From: Thermodesulfobacteriota bacterium
GTDB lineage: Bacteria > Desulfobacterota_D > UBA1144 > Nemesobacterales > UBA2774
Length of the DNA: 64,000 nucleotides
Assembly (NCBI GenBank): GCA_021604765.1
Contig: BQJP01000004.1
Location: forward strand, 62,001-126,000
Reading direction: 5' to 3'
Each line of letters begins with the position of its first letter. Position 1 is the stretch's first letter. Below are positions 17,181 through 25,926 of the stretch, one piece after another. The notes beneath the pieces were generated by a model. It did no database searches. It was not told the DNA's origin and worked only from the letters and a program-made list of their open reading frames with translations. A program made the translations under genes and the position numbers.

Positions 17181-18035
17181 CTAAACTCTTTGTTCTACAA
17201 TTCCGTCTCTAATAACCCTTACACCATCATCTTTTCTTAAAACGTGAAAAGCAAGTTTGTTTTCTTCCGCAATTTGCCATCCTTCAATCTCCAGTTCATC
17301 TCCAGGAAAGACAGGCGCTGAAAAACGCACGCCCATAGAGAGTAAATTAGATGAATCACTGTCTAAATAATCCATGATAATTCCTTGTGCAGTCATCGCC
17401 ATTGTACACATACCATGAACTACTATTCCAGGAAGCCCTGCCCTCTTTGCTGTTTCTTCGTCCAAGTGGATAGGGTTCATATCATTTGAAGCTTTCGAGT
17501 ATGTTCTTGTGATGTCTTCAGGAATATTAATAGTTTTTCTAAGTATAATATTACTAGAGTCTATAGGGAATTGCGCTTTAGGCTTTCTACTTTCGGGTCT
17601 TTTACCGCTGCCTATCCCTCTTAAAAATAGTCCCCACTCAGATTCAACAACTTTATCATTATCTTTGTTTGTTGAGAGCATGTTAAATTTTATAACCTCT
17701 CCGCTACCCTTATCCTCTATATCCGAGATTCTAGCTCTGCAAGTAATCTTATCTCCTGGAACTATGGGTTTGTAAAATTTGATTTGCTGATCACCATGGA
17801 CTAGCATTAGCATATTTTTCTTAGCCTGCTCTTGACTACCGTGAAGATTTGAATCTTCTAAAATCTTATAAATCAGAGGAAGTTCATAGGTAACAGAAAA
17901 GCACGGAGAAGCATTAGAGTCATTGCTCCTTATACTTTTAAAACCTATAGCTGACGAGTATGCAGCGATGTCATCAATACCAATAGAAACACTAGATGTA
18001 TACTCTCGACCGATATAGTCTCTATTTAATCCCAT
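17181..18035 (-). CDS. MaoC-like double hot-dog hydratase
   Basis: 284 residues. An N-terminal hot-dog half (FAS1-like dehydratase region, GLNRDYIGREY) is joined to a C-terminal MaoC half with SNDMNPIHLDEETAKRAG and VVHGMCTM. The Asp and His of that block are the R-hydratase catalytic pair. Such enzymes hydrate or dehydrate acyl-CoA thioesters in fatty-acid or related metabolism. It is convergent with hflX (6 nt apart). Confidence 0.88.
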   Translation of the reverse strand: MGLNRDYIGREYTSSVSIGIDDIAAYSSAIGFKSIRSNDSNASPCFSVTYELPLIYKILEDSNLHGSQEQAKKNMLMLVHGDQQIKFYKPIVPGDKITCRARISDIEDKGSGEVIKFNMLSTNKDNDKVVESEWGLFLRGIGSGKRPESRKPKAQFPIDSSNIILRKTINIPEDITRTYSKASNDMNPIHLDEETAKRAGLPGIVVHGMCTMAMTAQGIIMDYLDSDSSNLLSMGVRFSAPVFPGDELEIEGWQIAEENKLAFHVLRKDDGVRVIRDGIVEQRV

Positions 18036-18184
18036 TTACTTTCCTAATTGTGTTCGATGCAAAACAGTCTAACTTAGAATGAAAGGTAAAAAAATGCTTA
18101 TAATAAAAATCCCGAATCATCTAATTTAGATAACCCGAGATTTCGTATATAAATTTGAAGTGCACTTAAATTTTCATACTAATA

Positions 18185-19585
18185 TTAATTTTCAGTTGCT
18201 GAGCCTCTCTTGCCTCTAAGATAATAAAGGGATAACAGAAGCACGAATGCTGAAAGTGTAATGAGTCCCCATTCATTTAATGTAGGTACCTGTGCAGGTT
18301 CCTCAGGAACAGTAGGATCACCGTCTTCATCTACACCAAGAATTGGGTAGTCAAAAAAGAACAAGTTTACATTATACATATCAAGACCAACTGTTTTGAC
18401 CTGCCACATACCTTCTGGAAGATCAGCCACAAGAAGATCGTCTACGAAAATATTTAATGGGGGAACATCGGTTAGACTAAATAGCTCCCACTCCGCATTT
18501 CCAGATGGATTAACATTATTATGCACTACACCGTTTGGATCTATAAAACTGTATTGCGCGCTAGGACTCCTTGGAGCAAAACCATTACATAAATCATCCT
18601 GCGGATCTGTAGGAATGCTCACACCCTGGGGAACAGACTCCGTACCCACAGCGAAACTCGGAATAATGGGTCCAGTGTTAGGATCGTCAGTATCTAAAGC
18701 AGGACCGCCAATTATACAAGTGTTGTTGTTAGGATCATTGGGGTCTAGCACAGAACTACCGTAGTCAAAATCCCCATCCCAGATAGGCAGTCTATCCAAA
18801 TCCGGGGGTGCCATAAAGAAAAATGTCCACATGCCGTCATATGTTGAATTAAATAAGCAGCAAGAAGGTAACGTCGCGTTGCAGAAGGCCTGAAACGGTA
18901 TCAGTGGGTCCTGACAAGAAGGATCGTTCATATCAAAATCAGGAAATACAATATTAACATCACTTGTACCCGTTCCAATCTGAGAAAATTGAGTTACCAT
19001 AGAATTGAAACTAAACATCTGGAGCGGAAACAGGAGGAGGAGACCATCTGTCCTTATCTTAAAGGAGTTTCGATCATTGACAGAAGACACATTAACCTCA
19101 ACAAAAAGATTGTATTTGTAATCACCGTTTTCAGATACTGCCTGCCCCACATTTTGCACCATTCTCGTAAACCAAGCATTATTAGGCATAGCATCACCAA
19201 TATTATCCCCAGCTGAGCCGTCTGTACTCCACTGGGCAACGGCAAAAGTACCCGTACCGTCTCCAACCGGATCGGCAAACAACGTAAAGAGCATATTGAT
19301 ACCAGCCCCAGATACTAAATCCCAGTCTGAATCGGCAGAGTCTCCGTCAAATATGCCTATTTCGACGGTATTGGCATTAGCAGGTGATGTAATACCAAAA
19401 TTCATTGTAGTATTTTGAATACCGTTTGGATTATCTCCAATGAAAACAAACATCTTAGAATCGATCTCGCTGCAGGTTGGCAAACATGAATAAGGCTGTG
19501 CAAAACTAATTTGTGAAATGAAAAATAAAGAAAAAAAGGCAAAAGAAAGAATAAAGATTGGAATCCTAAATATTGTCTTATACAT
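18185..19585 (-). CDS. IPTL-CTERM array protein, copy 8 (last in transcription order)
   Basis: 466 residues from the ATG at 19585, chosen because GAGGAGG lies just upstream; an open frame extends 11 codons further. Signal peptide, then CLPTC, EIGIFDGD, a SCC pair, WDGDFDYGS, DTDDPNTG, NVNPSGNAEWELF and a GMWQVKTVGLDM block. The C-terminus is QVPTLNEWG, a hydrophobic helix and basic RGKRGS, the tripartite IPTL-CTERM sorting signal. Known IPTL-CTERM proteins are thought to be handled by exosortase H. The function of the mature domain is unknown. Confidence 0.9.
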   Translation of the reverse strand: MYKTIFRIPIFILSFAFFSLFFISQISFAQPYSCLPTCSEIDSKMFVFIGDNPNGIQNTTMNFGITSPANANTVEIGIFDGDSADSDWDLVSGAGINMLFTLFADPVGDGTGTFAVAQWSTDGSAGDNIGDAMPNNAWFTRMVQNVGQAVSENGDYKYNLFVEVNVSSVNDRNSFKIRTDGLLLLFPLQMFSFNSMVTQFSQIGTGTSDVNIVFPDFDMNDPSCQDPLIPFQAFCNATLPSCCLFNSTYDGMWTFFFMAPPDLDRLPIWDGDFDYGSSVLDPNDPNNNTCIIGGPALDTDDPNTGPIIPSFAVGTESVPQGVSIPTDPQDDLCNGFAPRSPSAQYSFIDPNGVVHNNVNPSGNAEWELFSLTDVPPLNIFVDDLLVADLPEGMWQVKTVGLDMYNVNLFFFDYPILGVDEDGDPTVPEEPAQVPTLNEWGLITLSAFVLLLSLYYLRGKRGSATEN

Positions 19586-19695
19586 TAGTCTCCTCCTCAA
19601 AAAAAAAACTAAGGTCATGATAACAGAAATTTAAAAAAATATCTACATTTAATAACAATTACAGGATAAATATCTAATATTATGAATATAAGGGT

Positions 19696-19733
19696 TGCAG
19701 GAGATGAACCTTGATTCGGGTTTATCTCCTGCA
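19696..19733 (-). terminator. Hairpin between array copies 7 and 8
   Basis: TGCAGGAGAT / ATCTCCTGCA is a perfect 10-bp stem with additional AACC/GGTT pairing inside, 17 nt after the stop of copy 7. No clear U-tract follows on the minus strand, so it may be a processing or pausing hairpin. Confidence 0.5.
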
Positions 19734-19749
19734 GTTATCTTAGTTGAGT

Positions 19750-21105
19750 TTATGAACTGGCTTTTGCTTTTCTAATTCTTAAATAATAGACAGATATCAG
19801 AAGTGCGAAAGCTGAAAGGGTTATGAGTCCCCACTCGTTAAGTGTCGGTATAGGTCGAGTCCCATCTGATTCCTCTGGATTTACACTATGCAACGCAAAT
19901 GGCCAACGTAATGAGTTTAAATTGCTAAGATCTAGCCCTATAATCTCAAGTCTCCAGACACCTGCTGGAAGATCAGACACTAAAAGATCATCGACAGCTG
20001 GATCAAGCGGCGCTATCGTGGTCAAACTAAACTTCTCCCATTCTTCATCACCAGAAGGGTTGGAGTTTTCGTATACAACTCCGAATGGATCAATAATTCT
20101 GTAAGTGGCGCTAGGTGATCTTTGTTGTAGGTTGTTGCAAATATCATCAAAAGGAGATGCGGGTAGTCCCACACCTTCAAATACAGCAGTAGTACCTATA
20201 GCCCATGTAGGAAGAAACGGATCACCAGGTGTATTAGGATCATCGGTGTCGGCATCTATACCATCAGGCTGACAATCGAACGGTCCGGCTAAAAAACTCG
20301 ACTGGTAGTCAAAATCGCCATCCCACATCTCTAATTCTGTCGTACCTTCCGGAACTTCAAAGAAAAACGTATATGTGCCGTCATAGGTACTATCAGACAA
20401 ACAGCACATAGGATCCGCAGGATCACAGAATTCAGTAGTCATCGGATCGAAGCATGCAGGATCCCCAGGACCAGTGAAATTTGGATATAGGATAGGATTA
20501 GAAAAGAATCCCGCAGGAGTCAGAACATTAAAAGCAGTCTGTTCGAATATAAAGAATGCAGAAGGGTCAAGAGTTCTGACTTTAAAAAGATTAAACGCTT
20601 CAATATTCGGGGTAAGATTCCTAATCATAAAAACGTATGAAAAATTACCATCTGCGTTCATTGCAGCTGATGAATTTGGCAAGGTTATATTGTACCAATC
20701 GTTGTCTACCATCGGATCGCCGATATTGTCTCCAAAGCTACCGTCGCTTGAGTAAGTCGCAAGAACTGTCAGACCTGTCCCGTCACCTAAAGGATCAGCC
20801 ATTAAAGTAGCTTCAAACTGAGTAGGAGGACCAATATCATCCCAGGTTGTAGATGCGTCTCCATCAAAAATACCGATTTCAATCATTGCTTCAGAACCTG
20901 GAGTTACAATACCTAATATAGTGTCTTGGTTATTTATAGTAGAAGCACCTACCCCTGCCATTATGAATAAGCGTCCGTCTGTTACATCACAAGTAGGCAA
21001 GCATTGAAACTGTGAATAAGCAGATTTAACAGGAAAAGCGCTAAAAGCTATTAACGCAATTAGTAAAAATATAGATTTAGAAATAACATTTGGAATCTTA
21101 TACAT
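19750..21105 (-). CDS. IPTL-CTERM array protein, copy 7
   Basis: 451 residues from the ATG at 21105 (MYKIPNVISKSIF), preceded by GAGGAGG; the 14 extra codons of the longer frame would overlap copy 6. Signal peptide, CLPTC, IEIGIFDGD, DPMCCL, MWDGDFDYQSS, DTDDPNTPG, a SATYRIIDPFGVVY block and NSNPSGDEEWEKF. It ends PIPTLNEWG, helix, RIRKAKASS. It resembles copy 4 around the N-terminus (FPVKSAYSQF in both), suggesting exchange between copies. Confidence 0.9.
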   Translation of the reverse strand: MYKIPNVISKSIFLLIALIAFSAFPVKSAYSQFQCLPTCDVTDGRLFIMAGVGASTINNQDTILGIVTPGSEAMIEIGIFDGDASTTWDDIGPPTQFEATLMADPLGDGTGLTVLATYSSDGSFGDNIGDPMVDNDWYNITLPNSSAAMNADGNFSYVFMIRNLTPNIEAFNLFKVRTLDPSAFFIFEQTAFNVLTPAGFFSNPILYPNFTGPGDPACFDPMTTEFCDPADPMCCLSDSTYDGTYTFFFEVPEGTTELEMWDGDFDYQSSFLAGPFDCQPDGIDADTDDPNTPGDPFLPTWAIGTTAVFEGVGLPASPFDDICNNLQQRSPSATYRIIDPFGVVYENSNPSGDEEWEKFSLTTIAPLDPAVDDLLVSDLPAGVWRLEIIGLDLSNLNSLRWPFALHSVNPEESDGTRPIPTLNEWGLITLSAFALLISVYYLRIRKAKASS

Positions 21106-21136
21106 AACATCCTCCTCTACAAAAAACAAAATAAGA

Positions 21137-22516
21137 TTATTTTTCAAAATATGTTTTTTTTCTAAATCTCAAATAGTAAACTGATATAAATAAAATAAAT
21201 GAAGCAAAAGCTAAAAGTCCCCATTCATTTAATGTAGGTATAGGTGCAGGAGGCTCAGGAACTAACGGTACTGGATCACCCATTTCATTAACAGCAATAA
21301 CAGGGTGATCGAAACGGAGACCGTTTAGATTTGCAAGATCAGTACCCATAACCATCATGGTCCAGATACCGCCTGGCACTAATTCTAACGGGAAGTCCAC
21401 ATCGCCAACATTACCCATATTAAACAGCTCCCATTCCTCGCTACCTGAGGGGTTATTGTTGATAAATGATTGACCAGTAGGAGTAATGATGCTGTAAAAA
21501 ACACTTGGAGGAAACTGAAAATCTAGACGACAAATATCATCGTTAGGAAACGCTGGGCTTACCCCTTCAGGAATAGCACCAGTACCTTCAGCAAAATCAG
21601 GCACCGTATTAGGAGTATTGGGATCGTCAGTATCAACATCAACTCCGTCCGTTACACACAAGAAAAAAGTATCTGGATCTTGCGAACTAGAGCCAAAATC
21701 AAAATCTCCGTCCCACGCATTAAAAACTCCTTCGCCTTCAGGCACATCAATATAGAATTTCCATGTGCCGTCATAAGGCCCTCCGCCTATACAACAGTCG
21801 GGATCTAGCATTCCGCATACAAAGAGAAAACCATTGTCTTGATCTACACAAGCAGGATCTGTAAAATCGGCGTCAGTAAGATTAGGCCATAGAACAAAGG
21901 TATCAGCTTCAGAAGCAATATTTGTAAAGAAGGCAAATTCTTGAAAAGGAAGTATTACCATGGTCCCGTCAGTTCTTATTTTATATTGGTTAATAGATTC
22001 GTTCTCCGGAGCTGCAGATTCCATAACAAGTGTGTATCTGAAAGCGCCATCCGGGGTCATTGCAGCTGGTGAGTTGGGGATGGTTATATTAAACCAATCA
22101 TTGTTAAGCATAGGACTGCCCGTATTATCACCAAAAGAGCCGTCTCCTGACAATTGGGCTATTTGTATTATTTGAGCACCTTCCCCCGTAGGATCAGCAT
22201 ATAAAGTTGCGGTTAGATTTGATGCTCCTCCAAAATCCCAATCGCTGAAAGGACCTCCCTGGCTATCAGCATCGTCACCGTCAAATATGCCTATCTCAAC
22301 GGTTGGCGAATCACCGGGAGAGCGAACACCAAAAACATAATTGGTCTCAATGAAGCTGTTCAGATTAGCACCAGCAAATACAAAGAAACGCATGTCACCC
22401 CCGTCGCAAGTCGGAAAACAAGCGTAGGGTTGCGCAAAACTAACCTGTGAAATGAAAAATATAGAAAGAAAGGTAATTGCAATACTGAGTCCGTAGACTT
22501 TCATCCTGTGTAACAT
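21137..22516 (-). CDS. IPTL-CTERM array protein, copy 6
   Basis: 459 residues. Signal peptide (ISQVSFAQP), CFPTC, VEIGIFDGD, DPDCCIG, AWDGDFDFGSS, VDTDDPNTPN, a PSVFYSIITPTGQSF block and NNNPSGSEEWELF. It ends PIPTLNEWG, helix, RFRKKTYFEK. The first ~25 codons are nearly identical at DNA level to copy 5, including a 22-bp block differing at one base. The gap to copy 7 is 31 bp, so they are probably co-transcribed. Confidence 0.9.
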   Translation of the reverse strand: MLHRMKVYGLSIAITFLSIFFISQVSFAQPYACFPTCDGGDMRFFVFAGANLNSFIETNYVFGVRSPGDSPTVEIGIFDGDDADSQGGPFSDWDFGGASNLTATLYADPTGEGAQIIQIAQLSGDGSFGDNTGSPMLNNDWFNITIPNSPAAMTPDGAFRYTLVMESAAPENESINQYKIRTDGTMVILPFQEFAFFTNIASEADTFVLWPNLTDADFTDPACVDQDNGFLFVCGMLDPDCCIGGGPYDGTWKFYIDVPEGEGVFNAWDGDFDFGSSSQDPDTFFLCVTDGVDVDTDDPNTPNTVPDFAEGTGAIPEGVSPAFPNDDICRLDFQFPPSVFYSIITPTGQSFINNNPSGSEEWELFNMGNVGDVDFPLELVPGGIWTMMVMGTDLANLNGLRFDHPVIAVNEMGDPVPLVPEPPAPIPTLNEWGLLAFASFILFISVYYLRFRKKTYFEK

Positions 22517-22593
22517 TCTCTTGTATCCCCCTCAAATATTATCTTAAAAAGTGTTTAAGCTACACTACTATTATAACCTTATTATTTAATTTT

Positions 22594-23940
22594 TCATTTT
22601 CTGACATAAATCTTTTTACTAAACCTTAAATAGTAAGCTGAGATAAGAAGAACAAAAACTGAAAGTGAAATCAATCCCCACTCATTAAGAGTAGGTACAG
22701 ATGCAGGATCAGGAGGATCAAAGGGAACAGGGTCATCCTCTTCATCAAGACCTAGGACTGGAACATCAAAGCGTATGGCGTTTAGGTTCAACATATCTAG
22801 TCCACTTATGTCCATACACCAAATGCCACTCTCAAGCTCGCTAACCTCAATATCGTATAGAGCAGGATCAAAAGGAAGAGTGCTAAGATTAAAAAGCTCC
22901 CATTCCTTGTTACCCGAAGGATTTACATTTTGATAAGACTGACCGCTGGGACTGGTTAGGGCATATGTAATAGACGGGCGCCTTAGAACTGTATTAAAAC
23001 ATTCATTATCATCCGGTGGGAGTGTTGGCACACTTACACCCTGGGGAACTGCCTCTGTGCCTATTGCAAAGCTAGGAATTCCTGGAGGTGTATTTGGATC
23101 ATCTGTATCAAGAGCAATACCATCAGGTGCCTGACAAATTCCCTGATTGTCAAAAGAAGCTGATCCAAAATCAAAATCACCATCCCAAACGTTTAAAACA
23201 TCTTCATCCCCTTCGAAATTAAAACAGAACTTCCAGTTACCATCATATGTCGAAGGATTTAGACAACATCCCGGATCTCCAAATGCACAAGTAGTATCAT
23301 TGGCAATTGGATCAAAGCATGATGGATCATTAAAATTAGCATTTGGGTATAAGAGCTCAAAATTTCCCTGTGTTCCTGCTCTTACGATTATGCTAAAAGC
23401 CTGTGTTTCAGGAAATAACGCCAAAGAACCATCGACTCTAACTTTATAAGAATTTAGACTTTGATTAGCTTCATTATTTGCCTCAACCCGGAGTATGTAT
23501 CTGAAATCCCCATCTTCTGTTTCTGCATTCTGAGAATTGGGAACGGTTATTGCAAACCAATCATTATCTGGCATATCATCGCCCTCCCATTGACCAATCT
23601 CGATTTCCCCTACTCCGTCACCATTTGAATCTGTAAATAGGGTTGCAGTAATAGGAGAAGTAAAAAGATCCCAGAAACTATTAGGATCAGTGCCATCATC
23701 ACCGTCAAAAATTCCAAATTCCATAGTTGGAGATCCAGCAGATGATCTTATTAAAAAAGTAGTTTCATTATTAGTGAGACTTGCATTACCAGTGCCAGCA
23801 AAAACTAAATTCTTTCCGTCGTTACCATCGCATGTTGGAATACATGAATAAGGCTGAGCAGAACTAACTTGTGAAATGAATATTATAGAAAAAAAAGCAA
23901 TTACAATACTGAGTCCGTAGACTTTTATCCTGTTTAACAT
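22594..23940 (-). CDS. IPTL-CTERM array protein, copy 5
   Basis: 448 residues. Signal peptide (ISQVSSAQP), CIPTC, MEFGIFDGD, DPGCCLN, VWDGDFDFGSA, LDTDDPNTPP, a PSITYALTSPSGQSY block and NVNPSGNKEWELF. It ends SVPTLNEWG, helix, RFSKKIYVRK. The DNA around its stop codon is closely matched by the deleted copy at 24016-24123. An AAGGGGG ribosome binding site lies upstream of the start. Confidence 0.9.
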   Translation of the reverse strand: MLNRIKVYGLSIVIAFFSIIFISQVSSAQPYSCIPTCDGNDGKNLVFAGTGNASLTNNETTFLIRSSAGSPTMEFGIFDGDDGTDPNSFWDLFTSPITATLFTDSNGDGVGEIEIGQWEGDDMPDNDWFAITVPNSQNAETEDGDFRYILRVEANNEANQSLNSYKVRVDGSLALFPETQAFSIIVRAGTQGNFELLYPNANFNDPSCFDPIANDTTCAFGDPGCCLNPSTYDGNWKFCFNFEGDEDVLNVWDGDFDFGSASFDNQGICQAPDGIALDTDDPNTPPGIPSFAIGTEAVPQGVSVPTLPPDDNECFNTVLRRPSITYALTSPSGQSYQNVNPSGNKEWELFNLSTLPFDPALYDIEVSELESGIWCMDISGLDMLNLNAIRFDVPVLGLDEEDDPVPFDPPDPASVPTLNEWGLISLSVFVLLISAYYLRFSKKIYVRK

Positions 23941-24015
23941 CTATTTGTATCCCCCTTTAATGCAATTAAAACATATTTACGCTATAATAAGATTATAACC
24001 TTATTATTTAATTCT

Positions 24016-24123
24016 TCAGTTTATGACATAAACCTCTTTTCTAAACCTTAAATAGTAAAGTGAAGCAAATAGTCCAATTATAGAAAGAGAACAGGTCCCC
24101 CGCTACAGGCATATTTTATTCAT
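24016..24123 (-). pseudogene. Internally deleted ninth IPTL-CTERM copy
   Basis: Read on the minus strand, a start region (AGGAGAAG, then ATG at 24121 and five codons, then TAG) runs in the same frame into GLFASLYYLRFRKEVYVIN and a stop at 24016. That is the hydrophobic anchor and basic tail of an array protein, most like copies 5 and 6. Similarity continues past the stop (ATAAACCTC..., TTATTATTTAATT) as in copy 5. The whole mature domain and the PTLNEWG box are gone. The rest of 23941-24330 holds only this relic, AT-rich spacer and a hairpin. Confidence 0.8.
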
Positions 24124-24279
24124 CACTTTTCTTATTCTTCTCCTGAAAGAATAAAATACAAGATTATAATAACAGAAAATTAAATATATAGCTACTTGTG
24201 ATAGAAATTATATGACCATGTCCATTATTTCTATTCTATGAATGTAATATGATGTTTTTAATACATTTTGAGGGAATGG

Positions 24280-24317
24280 CTGCTGGGGAAAACCTTTAAT
24301 CTAGGCTTTCCCCGCAG
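24280..24317. terminator. Hairpin downstream of array copy 4
   Basis: CTGC-GGGGAAA-CCT pairs with AGG-TTTCCCC-GCAG around a 7-nt loop, 13 nt past the stop of copy 4. The T-run (TTTTTT) is on the plus-strand side, so as an intrinsic terminator it would best stop plus-strand transcription; a bidirectional role is possible. Confidence 0.55.
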
Positions 24318-24330
24318 TTTTTTATTAAGT

Positions 24331-25710
24331 TTACGAAATAGCTTTTCTTCTAAGTCTTATATAATAAACTGAGATGAGTAGAACCAAAGCAGAAAGCCCT
24401 AAAAGTCCCCACTCATTTAATGTTGGAACCTCAACTGTCCGTCCATCACAACCAACAGGATTTCCTGAGATATCAACAGCACATAAGTCATATGGAAGGG
24501 TAAACGCATTTAGGTTGGTTAAATCATTCCCCATAACTTCAACTGTCCATACTCCTGGGGGTATTTCTGACACTGAAAAGTCATATAAAGTAGGATCCGG
24601 GGGGTTTGTGCTTATACTAAAGAGTTCCCATTCTCGATCACCTGATGGGTTGGTATTATCATATCTGGCCCCATTTGGGCTTACTAAGGAATAAACTACA
24701 CTTGGAGGCCTACTGATAACTCGAGAACATGCACCATCATCACTAGGATTAGTTGGACTAACCATTCCTTCAAAATTGACAGATGTTCCTACGGCCCATG
24801 GTGGGATTGTATTATTAGGCGTATTTGGGTCGTCACTATCCACATCAACTCCATCAGCGAAGTTGCATAGACCCTGGGGATCAAGAGAAGATGATCCAAA
24901 ATCTAAGTCCCCATCCCATATCTCGAGTGTTTCAACTCCTGGAGGAACTAAGAAACTAAAGTCCCAGCCACCATCATAGTTAGTGTTGTTTATGCAACAA
25001 TTTGGATCTGCGGGATCACAATAGAAATAGGGCAAAAATGCAGTAAAATCAGTACAAAGGGGATCAAAGAAGTCTATATCAGGGTAAATAATTTCAAAAG
25101 CCAGCTCGGTTGTAATAAGAACCAGATAGGAAAATGGTTGTCCAGCTACAGCAAATAGCCCTCCGTCAGCTCTTACCTTAAAAGTATTCGCTGAAGAAAT
25201 ACCATTATTAAGATTAGTTATAGTTACTTTATATACATAATCTGTTCCATCTGGACTTAATGCTCCCGGATTATTATTTAATACAGCCTGAAACCAATCA
25301 TTATCAGGCATAGGATTGCCGGTGTTATCACCAAAAGAACCATCACTTGAATATCTGCCTATAGAAGTAGTCCCGCTCCCATCTCCGTTAGGATCAAGAA
25401 ATACTTCAACATCCAGCAAAGCAGGCAGGCCGGCAACTGTGTCCCAAGTATTATCTGCGTCTCCATCAAAGATGCCAATTTCAAATTGTGGATTGTCTAC
25501 TGGAGATGTAACCCTTAGTTCTAAAACATCTTCATTTGTAGTTGCCAATCCCACACCGCTGAAGGCAAACATCTTCCCATCATTCACGTTACAATTAGGC
25601 AAGCATACAAATTGGGAATACGCTGACTTTATTGGGAATACAAACAGAAACAAAAAGATTGGCATAAAGAATACAAATCTTCTATGTGTCGTTACAATAT
25701 GTTTCATCAT
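24331..25710 (-). CDS. IPTL-CTERM array protein, copy 4
   Basis: 459 residues. Signal peptide (FPIKSAYSQF), CLPNC, FEIGIFDGD, DPNCCIN, IWDGDLDFGSS, VDSDDPNTPN, a PSVVYSLVSPNGARY block and NTNPSGDREWELF. It ends EVPTLNEWG, helix, RLRRKAIS. GAGGAGAGGA precedes the start. The paired Cys motifs and Asp-rich turns suggest a disulfide-stabilised, cation-binding extracellular fold; this is inference. Confidence 0.9.
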   Translation of the reverse strand: MMKHIVTTHRRFVFFMPIFLFLFVFPIKSAYSQFVCLPNCNVNDGKMFAFSGVGLATTNEDVLELRVTSPVDNPQFEIGIFDGDADNTWDTVAGLPALLDVEVFLDPNGDGSGTTSIGRYSSDGSFGDNTGNPMPDNDWFQAVLNNNPGALSPDGTDYVYKVTITNLNNGISSANTFKVRADGGLFAVAGQPFSYLVLITTELAFEIIYPDIDFFDPLCTDFTAFLPYFYCDPADPNCCINNTNYDGGWDFSFLVPPGVETLEIWDGDLDFGSSSLDPQGLCNFADGVDVDSDDPNTPNNTIPPWAVGTSVNFEGMVSPTNPSDDGACSRVISRPPSVVYSLVSPNGARYDNTNPSGDREWELFSISTNPPDPTLYDFSVSEIPPGVWTVEVMGNDLTNLNAFTLPYDLCAVDISGNPVGCDGRTVEVPTLNEWGLLGLSALVLLISVYYIRLRRKAIS

Positions 25711-25856
25711 TCCTCTCCTCTAAGGCAATAATAAATTAATCATAACCGTATATTAGCAATATTGCGATTTCTATATTTATTTATATGAGAATCCTTTAAC
25801 ACTTAGCCATCTTAATGATTCAGGATAAAGCATATGAGAAAATTACTAAAAAAATT

Positions 25857-25884
25857 CCCGGTTAGTTGTACTTAACTAACCGGG
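25857..25884 (-). terminator. Terminator of array copy 3
   Basis: A perfect 11-bp stem CCCGGTTAGTT / AACTAACCGGG with a 6-nt loop, followed on the minus strand by GAATTTTTTTTAG. It is a classic intrinsic terminator, 42 nt past the stop of copy 3. Confidence 0.92.
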
Positions 25885-25926
25885 ATATAACAGTTTAGAT
25901 TTTGCTGCTAATTTTGGGAAATACTG

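Noticed and set aside
18045-18180. Possible terminator after array copy 8
   Set aside because: Only a short ATCTA/TAGAT stem pairs; the flanking CCCG-type blocks do not pair with each other, so it is not supported.
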